Shown: piece by piece, positions 1-9,837 of the stretch
Layout of the letters: the number at the start of each line of letters is the position of its first letter
How positions within the stretch are numbered: the stretch's first letter is position 1
Source: Candidatus Rokubacteria bacterium GWA2_73_35
GTDB taxonomy: Bacteria > Methylomirabilota > Methylomirabilia > Rokubacteriales > CSP1-6
Assembly (NCBI GenBank): GCA_001790205.1
Contig: MGBU01000171.1
Span: 1-36,587, forward strand
Reading direction: 5' to 3'
Length of the DNA stretch: 36,587 nucleotides
Made by a program: the position numbers and the translations under genes
Notes under the pieces: model-generated
Database searches by the model: none
Told to the model about the DNA's origin: nothing
Seen by the model: only the letters and a program-made list of their open reading frames with translations

Positions 1-7
1 CCTCGCG

Positions 8-1657
8 ATGCGGGGCGAGATCAGCGTCGCGCTGAACCGGAACCGGACGCTCGACGAGATCCTCCAGGAGTGCGCCGAGGTCCTGGTGCGGCACCTGCGG
101 CTGGGGATGGCGTGCGTCTTCACCCTGGGCGGCGACGACACCGTCCTCGAGCTGCGGGCGAGCGCGGGCCCGTCACGGCTCCCGGACGACGCCCCGCGGA
201 AGATCGCCGTGGGCGAGTCCGAGATCGGCCTGATCGCCGAGGAGCGCCGGCCGCACGCGACGAACGCGCTCGGCGACGATCCCCGCCTGCGCGACCCGGA
301 GTGGGCGCGGCAGGAAGGGCTGGTGGCCTTCGTCGGCCATCCGCTCGTGGTCGAGGATCGGCTCGTGGGCGTCCTCGCCGCCTACGCGACGCAGCCGCTC
401 GACGTCGTGGACCTCAGCGGCGTCGCGTCGGCGGCCGGCGAGATCGCGCAGTGCATCGAGCGCAAGCGCGTGGGGGAGGCGCTGCACGGCAGCGAGGCGC
501 AGGTGCGGCAGCTCCAGAAGATCGAGGCCGTCGGACGCCTGGCGGGCGGCATCGCGCACGATTTCAACAACCTGCTGACCGTCATCACGGGCTACAGCCA
601 TCTGGCGCTCCAGGGCATGGCCGCCGACGATCCGCGGCGCGAGGGGATCGAGATCATCGCGACGACCGCCGAGCACGCCGGCCTGCTGACGCGGCAGCTC
701 CTGGCCTTCAGCCGCAAGCAGGTGCTCGCGCCCGCGGTGCTCGACCTGAACGACCTCGTGCCCGCCATGACCGACATGCTGCAGCGGCTGATCGGCGAGG
801 ACGTCGAGCTCGTCTTCAGCCCGTGGCCGGACCTCGACCGGGTGAAGGTGGACCTGGGCCAGCTCGAGCAGGTCATCGTCAACCTCGTCGTGAACGCCCG
901 CGACGCGATGCCGGACGGCGGCCGGATCACCATCGAGACGGCGAACGTCGAGCTGGGAGAGTACTTCGCGCGCCAGCACAGCGGCGTGAGCCCCGGCCCG
1001 CACGTGATGCTGGCCGTCAGCGACACGGGCACGGGCATGGACGCCGAGACGCAGTCGCACATGTTCGAGCCCTTCTTCACGACGAAGGAGCCGGGCAAGG
1101 GCACCGGGCTCGGCCTGGCGACGGTCTACGGCATCGTCAGGCAGAGCGGCGGGAGCATCTGGGTCTACAGCGAGCCGGGGGCCGGGAGCACGTTCAAGAT
1201 CTACTTCCCGCGCGTCGAGGGCGAGCCGGAGAAGGTGAAGGTCCCGACCGAGCCGCCGGCGCGCGGGAGCGAGACCGTGCTGGTCGTCGAGGACGAGAAC
1301 GAGGTGCGCACGCTCGTGCAGGGGATCCTCGCGGACTACGGCTACACCGTGCTCGGCGCCGGCCGGAGCGCCGAGGCGCTCCGGCTCGTCGAGGGCCACG
1401 CGGGGCCGATCCACCTGCTGGTGACGGACATGGTGATGCCCGAGATGAGCGGGTCGAGCCTGGCCGAGCGGCTCCTCCCGCTCCGCCCGGAGATGGCCGT
1501 GCTCTACATGTCGGGCTACACGGACCACGCGGTCGTCAGCCACGGGCGCCTGGACCGCGGCACGCCCTACATCCAGAAGCCGTTCACGCCCGACGCCCTG
1601 GCCCGCAAGGTCCGCGCCGTGCTGGATGCCGCGGCCGCGCCGGAGCTGGTCGGGTAG
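8..1657 (+). CDS. Hybrid sensor histidine kinase (GAF - HisKA - HATPase - receiver), probably truncated at the 5' end by the window edge
   Basis: H-box [29 protein letters not shown]-box [16 protein letters not shown]-box [14 protein letters not shown]-terminal receiver [11 protein letters not shown]...[13 protein letters not shown]...YIQKPF; the reading frame is open to base 2. Confidence 0.93.
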   Translation: MRGEISVALNRNRTLDEILQECAEVLVRHLRLGMACVFTLGGDDTVLELRASAGPSRLPDDAPRKIAVGESEIGLIAEERRPHATNALGDDPRLRDPEWARQEGLVAFVGHPLVVEDRLVGVLAAYATQPLDVVDLSGVASAAGEIAQCIERKRVGEALHGSEAQVRQLQKIEAVGRLAGGIAHDFNNLLTVITGYSHLALQGMAADDPRREGIEIIATTAEHAGLLTRQLLAFSRKQVLAPAVLDLNDLVPAMTDMLQRLIGEDVELVFSPWPDLDRVKVDLGQLEQVIVNLVVNARDAMPDGGRITIETANVELGEYFARQHSGVSPGPHVMLAVSDTGTGMDAETQSHMFEPFFTTKEPGKGTGLGLATVYGIVRQSGGSIWVYSEPGAGSTFKIYFPRVEGEPEKVKVPTEPPARGSETVLVVEDENEVRTLVQGILADYGYTVLGAGRSAEALRLVEGHAGPIHLLVTDMVMPEMSGSSLAERLLPLRPEMAVLYMSGYTDHAVVSHGRLDRGTPYIQKPFTPDALARKVRAVLDAAAAPELVG

Positions 1658-1690
1658 CCCCGGCGCCCGGCCCGGCCGGACGCCGCCGCC

Positions 1691-2752
1691 TCACACGCCC
1701 GCGCGGGAGAGCGTGAGCCCGATGTTCTCGGGCGCCGGCTTCCGCGCGCCGCGCTCCACGTCGCTCACGACCTCGACCACGGCCGCCGAGACCGGCGTCG
1801 GCACGCCGCCCTCGCGCCCGCGCGCGACCACGTAGCCGTTCATGTGGTCGATCTCGGTCGGGCGCCCCTTGGCCACGTCCTGGGCCATGGACGCGCGCCA
1901 GTTGGGCCCGCCCGCGGCGGTCGGCGTGAGCAGCCGGTCGAGCGCCTCCCACGTCTCGCGCCGGCCGGCGTCGGCCCACTGCTCGGCGGCCGCGCCGCTG
2001 AACGGCGGCACGCGGTAGCCGCACGCGAGGCCCACGCGGGCCGACTCCGCGGCGAGGTGGATCGTGATCGCGCGCCCCACCTCGCTCGAAGCGATCTCGA
2101 GCGAGCCGAGGCCGGAGATCGCCTGGACCGGGTTGCCCATGGCGTTCGCGCAGAGCTTCGACCACCGCTCGCCCCAGAGGTTGTCCGTCACCTGGGCGCC
2201 GTCCACCACCGAGAGCAGCTCGGCCAGCTCCCGCGCGCGCGGCGTACGCCGACCGTCGTGCTCCCCCACGCGGAAGACGTCGTGGCCCGTGCCCCGGCTG
2301 CGCCCCAGGCCGCGCTCCACCTGGCCGGGCGTCCAGAGCGCCACGCCGATCTTCGACATGACGAGCCCCACGGCGCGCGAGGCGCCGGCGACGGCCGCGA
2401 CCGTCGGGTCGGGCCAGCAGTTCTGCGCGGCGACGACGTAGCCGTCGGGACCCAGGTGGCGGAGCGCGAGCTGCGTCGCCCACGCGGTGTCGTAGGCCTT
2501 CAGCGCGACGAAGGCGACCGCGAAGTCGCGGGGCAGGCGCGCGGCCTCGCCGAGGTGCACGGCCGCCGGGCGCGCCTCGAAGGGCTCGTGCGGGCCGCTG
2601 ACGGCCAGGCCGCGCTGCCGGATCACCTCGACCTGCTCGGCCCACGGATCGACGAGCGTCACGTCGTGGCCGGCGCGCGCGAGGAACGCGCCGAGGTAGC
2701 TGCCGATCGCCCCGGCGCCGACGAAGAGGAGCTTGCGGGTGGTCATGGCCAC
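1691..2752 (-). CDS. 2-dehydropantoate 2-reductase / ketopantoate reductase family (PanE/ApbA)
   Basis: N-terminal Rossmann motif LLFVGAGAIGSYLGAFLARAGHDVTLVD; conserved KLCANAMGNPVQAI-type C-domain helix. Confidence 0.88.
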   Translation of the reverse strand: MAMTTRKLLFVGAGAIGSYLGAFLARAGHDVTLVDPWAEQVEVIRQRGLAVSGPHEPFEARPAAVHLGEAARLPRDFAVAFVALKAYDTAWATQLALRHLGPDGYVVAAQNCWPDPTVAAVAGASRAVGLVMSKIGVALWTPGQVERGLGRSRGTGHDVFRVGEHDGRRTPRARELAELLSVVDGAQVTDNLWGERWSKLCANAMGNPVQAISGLGSLEIASSEVGRAITIHLAAESARVGLACGYRVPPFSGAAAEQWADAGRRETWEALDRLLTPTAAGGPNWRASMAQDVAKGRPTEIDHMNGYVVARGREGGVPTPVSAAVVEVVSDVERGARKPAPENIGLTLSRAGV

Positions 2753-2789
2753 GACTCTATATCACACCGCGCCAGCGAGGATCACACGG

Positions 2790-2945
2790 CGCCCGGGAGG
2801 CGGGGCCGGGGAGGGGTCGCTCGACCACGCGGCACGCGATCGCATCCCCGTTGGGCGGCTGGGCTCCATCCGGACGCGCGAGGCCCGCATTGGCGTGGAG
2901 GGAACGGGTTCTCGTCGACCCCTCCCCGGCCCCGCCTCCCGGGCG
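2790..2945. repeat. Perfect 30-bp inverted repeat (arms 2790-2819 and 2916-2945) flanking a 96-nt spacer; intergenic
   Basis: Left arm cgcccgggaggcggggccggggaggggtcg; right arm cgacccctccccggccccgcctcccgggcg is its exact reverse complement. Confidence 0.9.
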
Positions 2946-3005
2946 AGCCGCGGATCCCGCCGCCGCCCGAGCGTCTCCCGATTTCGTCGTCGTGAATGAT
3001 CGGGG

Positions 3006-6000
3006 CTAGAGGCGGTCGCGGAATGGGTCGGGCGCCGGCGCGCGGCTGCCGGGAGGCTCGCCGGGCCCGCCGACCGGCCCGGGCTCCGGCGCGGCCGCGG
3101 CGACCCACCCGGCGCGCGTGAGGCCCACGGCCGCGAGCGCCCGCCCGAGCGCGCGGCGCGGGCGCGCGGGGACCGCCCGGCCGGCGGGGCGGCGGGCGCC
3201 GAGCCAGGCGCCGAGGTCGTCGAGCAGCGAGTAGGCGACCGGCGTCGCCACCAGCGTCAGCAGCAGCGACAGCGTCTGGCCCCCGATGATGACCACCGCG
3301 ATCACCCGGCGCTCCTCGGCGCCGGGGCCCGTGCCGACCGCGAGCGGGATCATGCCCGCGACGAACGTGAGCGTGGTCATCAAGATCGGCCGCAGGCGGT
3401 CGCGGTTGCCCTGGAGGATGGCGGCGAGCCGGTCCATCCCCTCGGCGCGGAGCGTGTTCATGTGGTCGATCTGGAGGATCGCGTTCTTCTTGACCACGCC
3501 GAAGAGCACGAGGATCCCGAGCGCGGAGTAGAGGTTCAGCGTGTTGCCGGTGAGCCAGAGCGAGACGAGGGCGAACGGCACCGACAGGGGCAGCGACAAC
3601 AAGATCGTGAACGGGTGCACGAGGCTCTCGAACTGGGCGGCCAGGATCATGTACATGAACACGACGGACAGGGCGAAGGCCATGACCAGCTCGCCGAAGG
3701 TCCGCTCGAGCTCCCGCGCGCGCCCGGCGATGCTCGTGTCGTAGCCCCGCGGGAGGTCCATCCGCACGACCTCGTCGCGCAGCGCCTGCACCCGGTCGGC
3801 CAGCGCGAACCCCGGCGCCACGTTGGCGCGCAGGCGCGCCTCGCGGTTGCGGTCCAGGCGGTCGATGCGCGACGCCGTCCACGCGGGCACGAGCGTCACC
3901 AGGTTGTCCAGCCGGACGATGTCGCCGCCCGCGCGGGGCACCCACAGGCGGCCGATCAGGCCGGGGTCGTCCCGGTCCTCCGCGCGCAGCCGGAGCTGCA
4001 CGTCGTACTCGTAGTTCGCGCGCGCGTCGTAGAAGCGGGTGACCTCGTCGTCGCCGCCCACCATGAGCCGGAGCGCCGTGGCGATGTGGGCGGTGTCCAC
4101 CCCGAGGTCGGCCGCGCGGTCGCGGTCGATGCGCACGCGCAGCTCGGGCTTGTCGAGCTTGAGCGTGGTGTCGGCGTCCATGAGGCCGAGGTCGTCGGCG
4201 CGCACCCGCAGGCGCTCGGTGTAGGCGGCCAGGGCCTCGAGGTCCGGACCGCGGAGCACGAAGTCGATGTCGATGAACCCCCCCACGAAGCGGAAGCCCG
4301 TCGGGTTCCGCACCTGGGCGCGGATGTCCCCGCTCGCCGCGCTCCGCAGGCGGCGCCGTACCTCCTGCATCACCGCCTGCTGGGAGCGGTTGCCGCGGAA
4401 GGCCGCGCCGGGATCGGCGCGCAGGAGCCCGCGGGCCAGGCGGTCGAGCGAGAAGACGCGCTCGGCGTGGGGTGCCAGGCCCACGTAGAGCCGCGCCTCG
4501 TTCACCGCGCCGAGGAACGAGCCGCCGGTCGTAGCGAGCACCAGCCGCACGCCGGGCACGCGTCGGATCTCGGCGTCCACGCGGCGCACGAGGTCGTCCA
4601 TGGCGGGCAGGCTGGTGCCCTGGGGCGCCGCGAGCCGCACCTCGAACTCGCCCTCGTCCACGCCGCTCGGCAGGTAGTCCTTGCCAAGGAGGCCGTAGAG
4701 CGGGACCGCGGAGCCCGCGACGGCCAGGGCGAGGAGGCTCACGGCGAGCCGGTGGCGCATGCAGCGGGCCAGCGTGGCGGCGTAGCCCTGGTCGAGCCAG
4801 CGGTAGAAGCCGCGCCGCGAGCGCGCCAGGCCCGCGCCGTCCGCCGGCGCGCGCTCCGGGTGCAGGAGCCGGGCGCTCATCATGGGCGTGAGCGTGAAGG
4901 ACACGAGCAGGCTCACCAGCACGGCCACGCCCGCGGTGAGGCCGAACTGGTAGAGGAAGCGTCCCGAGACGCTCGACATGAACGACACGGGCACGAAGAT
5001 CACCACGAGCGAGAACGTCGTGGCCATGACGGCCAGGCCGATGTCCGCGGTGGCCGCGCGGGCGGCCTCGAACGGCCGCATCCGCTTCTCCTCCATGAAG
5101 CGGAAGATGTTCTCGAGGATGACGATGGCGTCGTCGATGACCACGCCCACCATGAGCACCAGCGCGAGCATCGTGACGCTGTTGAGCGTGAACCCGAGCG
5201 CGCGCATCATCGCGAAGGTGGTGACGAGCGAGGCCGGGATGGCCACGGCCGCGATCACCGTGGAGGCCCAGTTCCGCATGAACGCGAGGACGACCAGGGA
5301 CGCCAGGATCGAGCCCAGGACCAGGTGCACGTTGATCTCGTGCAGGGCCGCGTAGATGTAGCGGGACTGGTCCTGGAGGACCTCGACCCGCACGCCGCGG
5401 GGAAGCTGGGCCGCCGCCTGGGCGAGGCTCGCGCGCGCCGCCTCGATCGTCTTCACCGTGTTGGCGCCGGACTGGCGGCGCACCTCGAGGAACACCGCGG
5501 GCGAGCCGTTCAGGCGGGCGATGGAGCGCTGCTCCTTGACGCCGTCCTTCGCCCGCCCGAGGTCGCGGATCCTCACGGGGACGCCGCCGACCGTGGCCAC
5601 GACCAGCTCGTCGAAGGCCTGCGCGTCGGGCAGGCGCCCCAGGGTCCGGAGCGAGTGCTCGCGCGTCGGGCCGGTCACGTTGCCGCCGGGCAGGTCGGTG
5701 TTCTGGCGCACGAGCGCCTCGCGCACGGCGGTGATCGGCAGCCGGAAGGCGGCCAGCCGGTCGGCGTCGATCCAGACGTTGATGGCACGCTCCCGTCCGC
5801 CGACGATCTGCACCTGGCCGACGCCGCTCGCGCGCTCGAGCCGGAGCTTGACGACCTTGTCGGCCAGCTCCGTCAGCTCGCGGATGGGCCGGTCGCCGGA
5901 CAGCGCCACCGTCAGCACCGGGGCCGACTCGTTGTCGAACTTCGACACGATGGGCGGCTCGGCGTCCCGCGGCAGGTCGCGCAGCACCGTCGCCACGCGG

Positions 6001-6332
6001 TCGCGGACGTCCTGGGCGGCGGTCTCGATGTCCTGGTCGAGGCCGAACGTGATGATGACGATGGAGCTGCCGGCGGAGGCGATCGAGCGCAGCTCGTCGA
6101 TGCCCGCGACCGTGTTGACGGCCTCCTCGATCCGCTGGGAGACCTGGACCTCGACCTCCTCGGCGGCGGCGCCGGGAAGCTGGGTGCGGATGATCACGGT
6201 CGGCAGGTCGACCACCGGGAAGCGGTCGACGCCCAGGCGGAACCAGGACACGGCGCCCACCACGACGAGGGACAGGACCAGCATGGCCGCGAACACCGGC
6301 CGGCGGATGCAGACCTCGGCGAGCCGCTGCAC
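3006..6332 (-). CDS. Efflux RND transporter permease (AcrB/HAE1 family)
   Basis: 1108 aa; N-term IRRPVFAAMLVLSLVVVGAVSWFRLGVDRFPVVDLPTVIIRTQLPGAAAEEVE; VVIDDAIVILENIFRFMEE TM4 motif; two RND repeats. Confidence 0.96.
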   Translation of the reverse strand: MQRLAEVCIRRPVFAAMLVLSLVVVGAVSWFRLGVDRFPVVDLPTVIIRTQLPGAAAEEVEVQVSQRIEEAVNTVAGIDELRSIASAGSSIVIITFGLDQDIETAAQDVRDRVATVLRDLPRDAEPPIVSKFDNESAPVLTVALSGDRPIRELTELADKVVKLRLERASGVGQVQIVGGRERAINVWIDADRLAAFRLPITAVREALVRQNTDLPGGNVTGPTREHSLRTLGRLPDAQAFDELVVATVGGVPVRIRDLGRAKDGVKEQRSIARLNGSPAVFLEVRRQSGANTVKTIEAARASLAQAAAQLPRGVRVEVLQDQSRYIYAALHEINVHLVLGSILASLVVLAFMRNWASTVIAAVAIPASLVTTFAMMRALGFTLNSVTMLALVLMVGVVIDDAIVILENIFRFMEEKRMRPFEAARAATADIGLAVMATTFSLVVIFVPVSFMSSVSGRFLYQFGLTAGVAVLVSLLVSFTLTPMMSARLLHPERAPADGAGLARSRRGFYRWLDQGYAATLARCMRHRLAVSLLALAVAGSAVPLYGLLGKDYLPSGVDEGEFEVRLAAPQGTSLPAMDDLVRRVDAEIRRVPGVRLVLATTGGSFLGAVNEARLYVGLAPHAERVFSLDRLARGLLRADPGAAFRGNRSQQAVMQEVRRRLRSAASGDIRAQVRNPTGFRFVGGFIDIDFVLRGPDLEALAAYTERLRVRADDLGLMDADTTLKLDKPELRVRIDRDRAADLGVDTAHIATALRLMVGGDDEVTRFYDARANYEYDVQLRLRAEDRDDPGLIGRLWVPRAGGDIVRLDNLVTLVPAWTASRIDRLDRNREARLRANVAPGFALADRVQALRDEVVRMDLPRGYDTSIAGRARELERTFGELVMAFALSVVFMYMILAAQFESLVHPFTILLSLPLSVPFALVSLWLTGNTLNLYSALGILVLFGVVKKNAILQIDHMNTLRAEGMDRLAAILQGNRDRLRPILMTTLTFVAGMIPLAVGTGPGAEERRVIAVVIIGGQTLSLLLTLVATPVAYSLLDDLGAWLGARRPAGRAVPARPRRALGRALAAVGLTRAGWVAAAAPEPGPVGGPGEPPGSRAPAPDPFRDRL

Positions 6333-6338
6333 GACGCG

Positions 6339-7703
6339 CTACCGGCGCCCGGCCGGGGCCGCGGTGACGGGCGCCCCGTCCTGGAGCTGGGCGAGGCCCG
6401 AGGTGGCGACCTGCTCGCCCGGGCGCGCGCCGGTCACGACCTCGATCATCCCCTCCTGGCGGGCGCCGAGCGTCACCGTGCGCTCGCGCGCGGCGCCGTC
6501 CGCGACGACGAAGACGCGGGTGAGCCCGGCGAAGTAGGACACCGCGCCCTCCGGCACGAAGGCCACGTCACGGTCCTCGCGCAGCACGACGGCGCCGCGC
6601 GCGAACAGCCCGGGCTTCAGGAGCCCCTCGCGGTTGGGCACCTCCGCCTCGAGCAGCACCGTGCGGCTCGTCACGTCCACGGCGGGGCTCACGCGCGTGA
6701 CGCGCCCCGCGAAGGCGCGGCCCCCCGCCGACTCCACGCGGAGCCGGACGGTCTGGCCCGGCCGGACCTCGAGGGCGGCGCGCTCTGCCACAGTCCCCAC
6801 AAATTTGAGCGGGTCGCTCCGGACGATCGTGAACACGGGAGTGTTCTCCGGGGCGTACTGGCCCGGGTTCAGGTGACGCCGCGCGACGGCGCCCTCGATC
6901 GGGGCGCGCAGGGTGGCGTCGGTCAGCTTCTTGCGGGCCAGGCCGAGGTCGGCCTCGCGGCGCTTGAGGTCGGCCTCGGCCACGCGCACCCCCGACCGGT
7001 CGCTCTCGAGCTGGGCCTCGGCGACGCGCACGCGGTCGGGGTACTGGCGCAGCTCCACCTGGGAGGTCTCGTGCTGCGCGAGCGCCGACTCGTACTGGGT
7101 GCGGGCCACGTCCAGCTCGCGCTGGGCGACGAGCGCGCCCTTGACCAGCGTGCGCATGCGCTCGAGGTTGACCCGCGTCTCCTCGAGCGCGGCCCGGCTT
7201 CGGTTCAGCCCGGCCTCGAGCGAGCGACGGCTCTCGCGGACCTGCTGGAGCTGGGCGTGGGCGGCCTCGGCCTGGGCGCGCGCCCGGGCGAGCCCGTCGC
7301 GCGCCGCGCCGAGCCCCGCGTCGGCCTGCGCCAGGCCGAGGGTGAGCTCGCGCGGATCCAGCTCGGCCACCACCTGGCCGGCCCGCACCCGGTCGCCGAG
7401 GTCGACGAGGAGCCGGGCGACGGTGCCCGGGATGGACGTGTTGAGGATCACTTCCTCCCACGCGAGGAGGCTGCCCGTCACGTCCACCGTGCGCTCCACC
7501 GCGCGGGCCTCGACGCGGGCGACGTTGACGGCGACGGCGCGGGTCGCCGCGGCCCTGGTCCTGGCCGCCTCCACCGCGCTCGAGGAATCGCCCCAGCAGC
7601 CGGCCAGGGCCAGCGCGACGCCCGCGAGCGCCACCGCGCGCGCGGCGGGCCCAGGGGCCCGGCGCGGGCGGGGGCCGCCCGTCTCGCCGAGTCTCGCTCT
7701 CAC
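6339..7703 (-). CDS. Efflux RND transporter periplasmic adaptor (MFP), lipoprotein
   Basis: Lipobox ALAGC; biotinyl-lipoyl/hairpin region GTVARLLVDLGDRVRAGQVVAELDPREL; LRAPIEGAVARRHLNPGQYAPENTPVFTIV. Located 6 bp upstream of the permease. A GTG start at 7703 is chosen over the upstream ATG at 7757 (start uncertain). Confidence 0.9.
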   Translation of the reverse strand: MRARLGETGGPRPRRAPGPAARAVALAGVALALAGCWGDSSSAVEAARTRAAATRAVAVNVARVEARAVERTVDVTGSLLAWEEVILNTSIPGTVARLLVDLGDRVRAGQVVAELDPRELTLGLAQADAGLGAARDGLARARAQAEAAHAQLQQVRESRRSLEAGLNRSRAALEETRVNLERMRTLVKGALVAQRELDVARTQYESALAQHETSQVELRQYPDRVRVAEAQLESDRSGVRVAEADLKRREADLGLARKKLTDATLRAPIEGAVARRHLNPGQYAPENTPVFTIVRSDPLKFVGTVAERAALEVRPGQTVRLRVESAGGRAFAGRVTRVSPAVDVTSRTVLLEAEVPNREGLLKPGLFARGAVVLREDRDVAFVPEGAVSYFAGLTRVFVVADGAARERTVTLGARQEGMIEVVTGARPGEQVATSGLAQLQDGAPVTAAPAGRR

Positions 7704-7743
7704 GGGTCCAGTGTATTCCTGGCGGGCGCTCAGGGGCACACGA

Positions 7744-8205
7744 TCAGCCGGCCGCACCTCTCAATTCCCGGACGTGCTCGGCCCAGTGGCGGGCCAGCAG
7801 CTCGAGCCGCTGCCGTCCCGTCAGCACCTCGCCCGACGCCCGCCGGAGGCACGGCCGGTCGAGATCGGGCGCGCGGCGCACGGCGTGCGCCAGCCGGGCG
7901 TGCGCCTGGCGCACCGCCTGGAGCAGCTCGTCGAAGGTCTCGTGCTCGTGCAGACGGCGGCAGACCTCGTTCACGGTGTCGGAGTCGCCCGCCACCGGCC
8001 ACACCGGCCCGCCGAGGACCGCGGACTCGATGCCCCACGCGGTGGCGTCGTGGAAGTAGAGGAAGTGCATCAACACGTCGCGGGCCTGCCAGCGATCGAC
8101 CCGCGCGCCGGTCGCGCGGCCCGGGCCCTCGAACCAGGCGAGGGCGTCCTGCACCACGCGGTCGAGATCGGCGAGCAGCGCGTCCTTCGAGGGCGGCGCG
8201 CTCAT
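7744..8205 (-). CDS. DinB-like / maleylpyruvate-isomerase-like superfamily protein
   Basis: ATG at 8205, 153 aa; DRWQARDVLMHFLYFHDATAWGIE plus C-terminal LLARHWAEHVREL His pattern typical of DinB four-helix proteins. Confidence 0.6.
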   Translation of the reverse strand: MSAPPSKDALLADLDRVVQDALAWFEGPGRATGARVDRWQARDVLMHFLYFHDATAWGIESAVLGGPVWPVAGDSDTVNEVCRRLHEHETFDELLQAVRQAHARLAHAVRRAPDLDRPCLRRASGEVLTGRQRLELLARHWAEHVRELRGAAG

Positions 8206-8227
8206 GGGCGGCTGCGGGACGGTCCCG

Positions 8228-9193
8228 TCATGCGCGCAGCCGCGGCAGGATCTCGCGGGTCGTGCGCTCGAGCTGCTCGGCCTGGTCGCCGCCGCCGAAC
8301 CGGAGCACGACGTGGCGGGCGCCGGCGCGCGCGAACCCCTGCAGGCGCTCGAGGCAGCTCGCCGCGTCGCCCGCGTGGAAGCCCTGGACGCGCGCGATCG
8401 CCTCGTAGGGGGCCGCGTAGTAGCCCTCGACGAAGCGGCGCAGCTCGGCCTCGGCGGTCCGCGCGTCGCGGCCGACGTTGAGCGTCGTGTAGAGGGCGGG
8501 CGTCGGCCGCGCGGTGGTACCGCGCTCGGCCCGGGCCGTCGCCAGCACGCGCGCCCAGCCCTCGGCCCACGCCTCGGGCGTGACGCTGTTGGGCATCCAG
8601 CCCTCGGCCAGGCGGCCGGCGCGCTCGGTGGCCGCCGCGACCTCGCCGCCCATCCAGATCGGCGGCCCGCCGGCCCGGTGCGGCGTCGGCAGCAGGCGCG
8701 CCTCGTCGAGGCTCCAGTACCGGCCCTGGAAGGTGAGGCCGCGCTCGCCGGCGTCGGTCCAGAGCTGCCGGCAGATCGCGAGGGACTCGACGAGGCGGCC
8801 GACACGCTGGGCGAACGGCACGCCGGCGTTCTCGAACTCCCGGCGCACGGCGCGCGAGTCGGGGGCGATGCCGACGCCCAGGACGAGCCGCCCCTCGGCC
8901 ACGCGGTCCACGGTCGCGACGGCGTGGGCGAGGACGAGCGGGTGGCGAAGCGCGGGGAGCAGGACCGCGGTGCCGAGCAGGCAGCGCCGGGTCCGCGCCG
9001 CGACGGCGGCGAGCAGCGTCAGCGGCTCGAAGCGCGGCCGCGCGAGGAGCGAGTCGCCCACCCAGATCGAGTCGTAGCCGGCGGCCTCGACGCGCTCGGC
9101 CAGCGCGAGGAGCGGGGCGGCGTCGAGGCGCCCCGACATGACGGCTTCGCGCGTCGGGAGGAGAACGCCGACCCTGATCGACTCGCCGCCCAT
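8228..9193 (-). CDS. LLM-class flavin-dependent (F420/FMN) oxidoreductase
   Basis: ATG at 9193, 321 aa; ALAERVEAAGYDSIWVGDSLLARPRFEPLTLLAAVAARTRR; VAEGRLVLGVGIAPDSRAVRREFENAGVPFAQRVGRLVES. Confidence 0.92.
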   Translation of the reverse strand: MGGESIRVGVLLPTREAVMSGRLDAAPLLALAERVEAAGYDSIWVGDSLLARPRFEPLTLLAAVAARTRRCLLGTAVLLPALRHPLVLAHAVATVDRVAEGRLVLGVGIAPDSRAVRREFENAGVPFAQRVGRLVESLAICRQLWTDAGERGLTFQGRYWSLDEARLLPTPHRAGGPPIWMGGEVAAATERAGRLAEGWMPNSVTPEAWAEGWARVLATARAERGTTARPTPALYTTLNVGRDARTAEAELRRFVEGYYAAPYEAIARVQGFHAGDAASCLERLQGFARAGARHVVLRFGGGDQAEQLERTTREILPRLRA

Positions 9194-9214
9194 GGCGCGG
9201 TATCGTAGCACGCC

Positions 9215-9799
9215 ATGGACGCGATCGACTTCGTGCGGCTCCGCTACGAGAACCTCCACGGCGGCCTGATCGACGACCTGCTCGGCAAGCTCTCCGAGGC
9301 CCAGGTGCGCGGGCGGCCGCACCCCGGCGTCAACACCGTCGCGTGGCTCCTCTGGCACTCGGCGCGGGTCGAGGACGTCGGCGTGAACCGCTTCGTGCTG
9401 GACCAGCCCCAGGTCCTGGAGGACGGCTGGCTCGAGCGCCTCGACGTCGGGCGCCGGGACGTCGGCACGGGCATGCGCGACGCCGAGGTGGACGAGCTGA
9501 GCGCGCGCATCGCGCTGCCGGCGCTCCGCGGCTACTGGCAGGCGGTGACCGCGCGGACGCTCGCGGCCCTCGAGACGCTCCGCGGGAGCGACCTCGAGGC
9601 CCTCGTGCCCGCGGAGCGCGTCCGGCGCGTCGCGACCGCGGAGGGCGCGGTCGCCCCCGGCGCCGAGTGGCTCACGGAGTTCTGGGCGGGCGGCCGGAGC
9701 CGGGGCTGGATGCTCGCGCAGACGCCGTTCCTGCACGTCTACGGTCACTCCTTCGAGGCGCGGGTGGCGGCGGGCCTCTGGGGCGCGCGCAGCCCCTAG
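9215..9799 (+). CDS. DinB superfamily protein
   Basis: 194 aa; VNTVAWLLWHSARVEDVGVNRFV and C-terminal FLHVYGHSFEARV His motifs. Confidence 0.75.
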   Translation: MDAIDFVRLRYENLHGGLIDDLLGKLSEAQVRGRPHPGVNTVAWLLWHSARVEDVGVNRFVLDQPQVLEDGWLERLDVGRRDVGTGMRDAEVDELSARIALPALRGYWQAVTARTLAALETLRGSDLEALVPAERVRRVATAEGAVAPGAEWLTEFWAGGRSRGWMLAQTPFLHVYGHSFEARVAAGLWGARSP

Positions 9800-9837
9800 T
9801 CACGGCGAGGGCGTCCGGCGACCGCGGGAGGCATCCG

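Noticed and set aside
173-1543. 456-aa minus-strand ORF opposite the histidine kinase
   Set aside because: Shadow ORF; plus strand has all histidine-kinase boxes.
3462-8408. 1648-aa plus-strand ORF antisense to the RND efflux operon
   Set aside because: Low-complexity R/H/E/D/G-rich translation with no domain; a typical shadow ORF opposite GC-rich coding DNA, while the minus strand encodes clear RND and MFP proteins.
8206-8805. Upstream extension of the minus-strand ORF 7744-8805
   Set aside because: This part is out-of-frame antisense-like sequence overlapping the LLM gene; MSAPPSKDALL at 8205 is the natural start.
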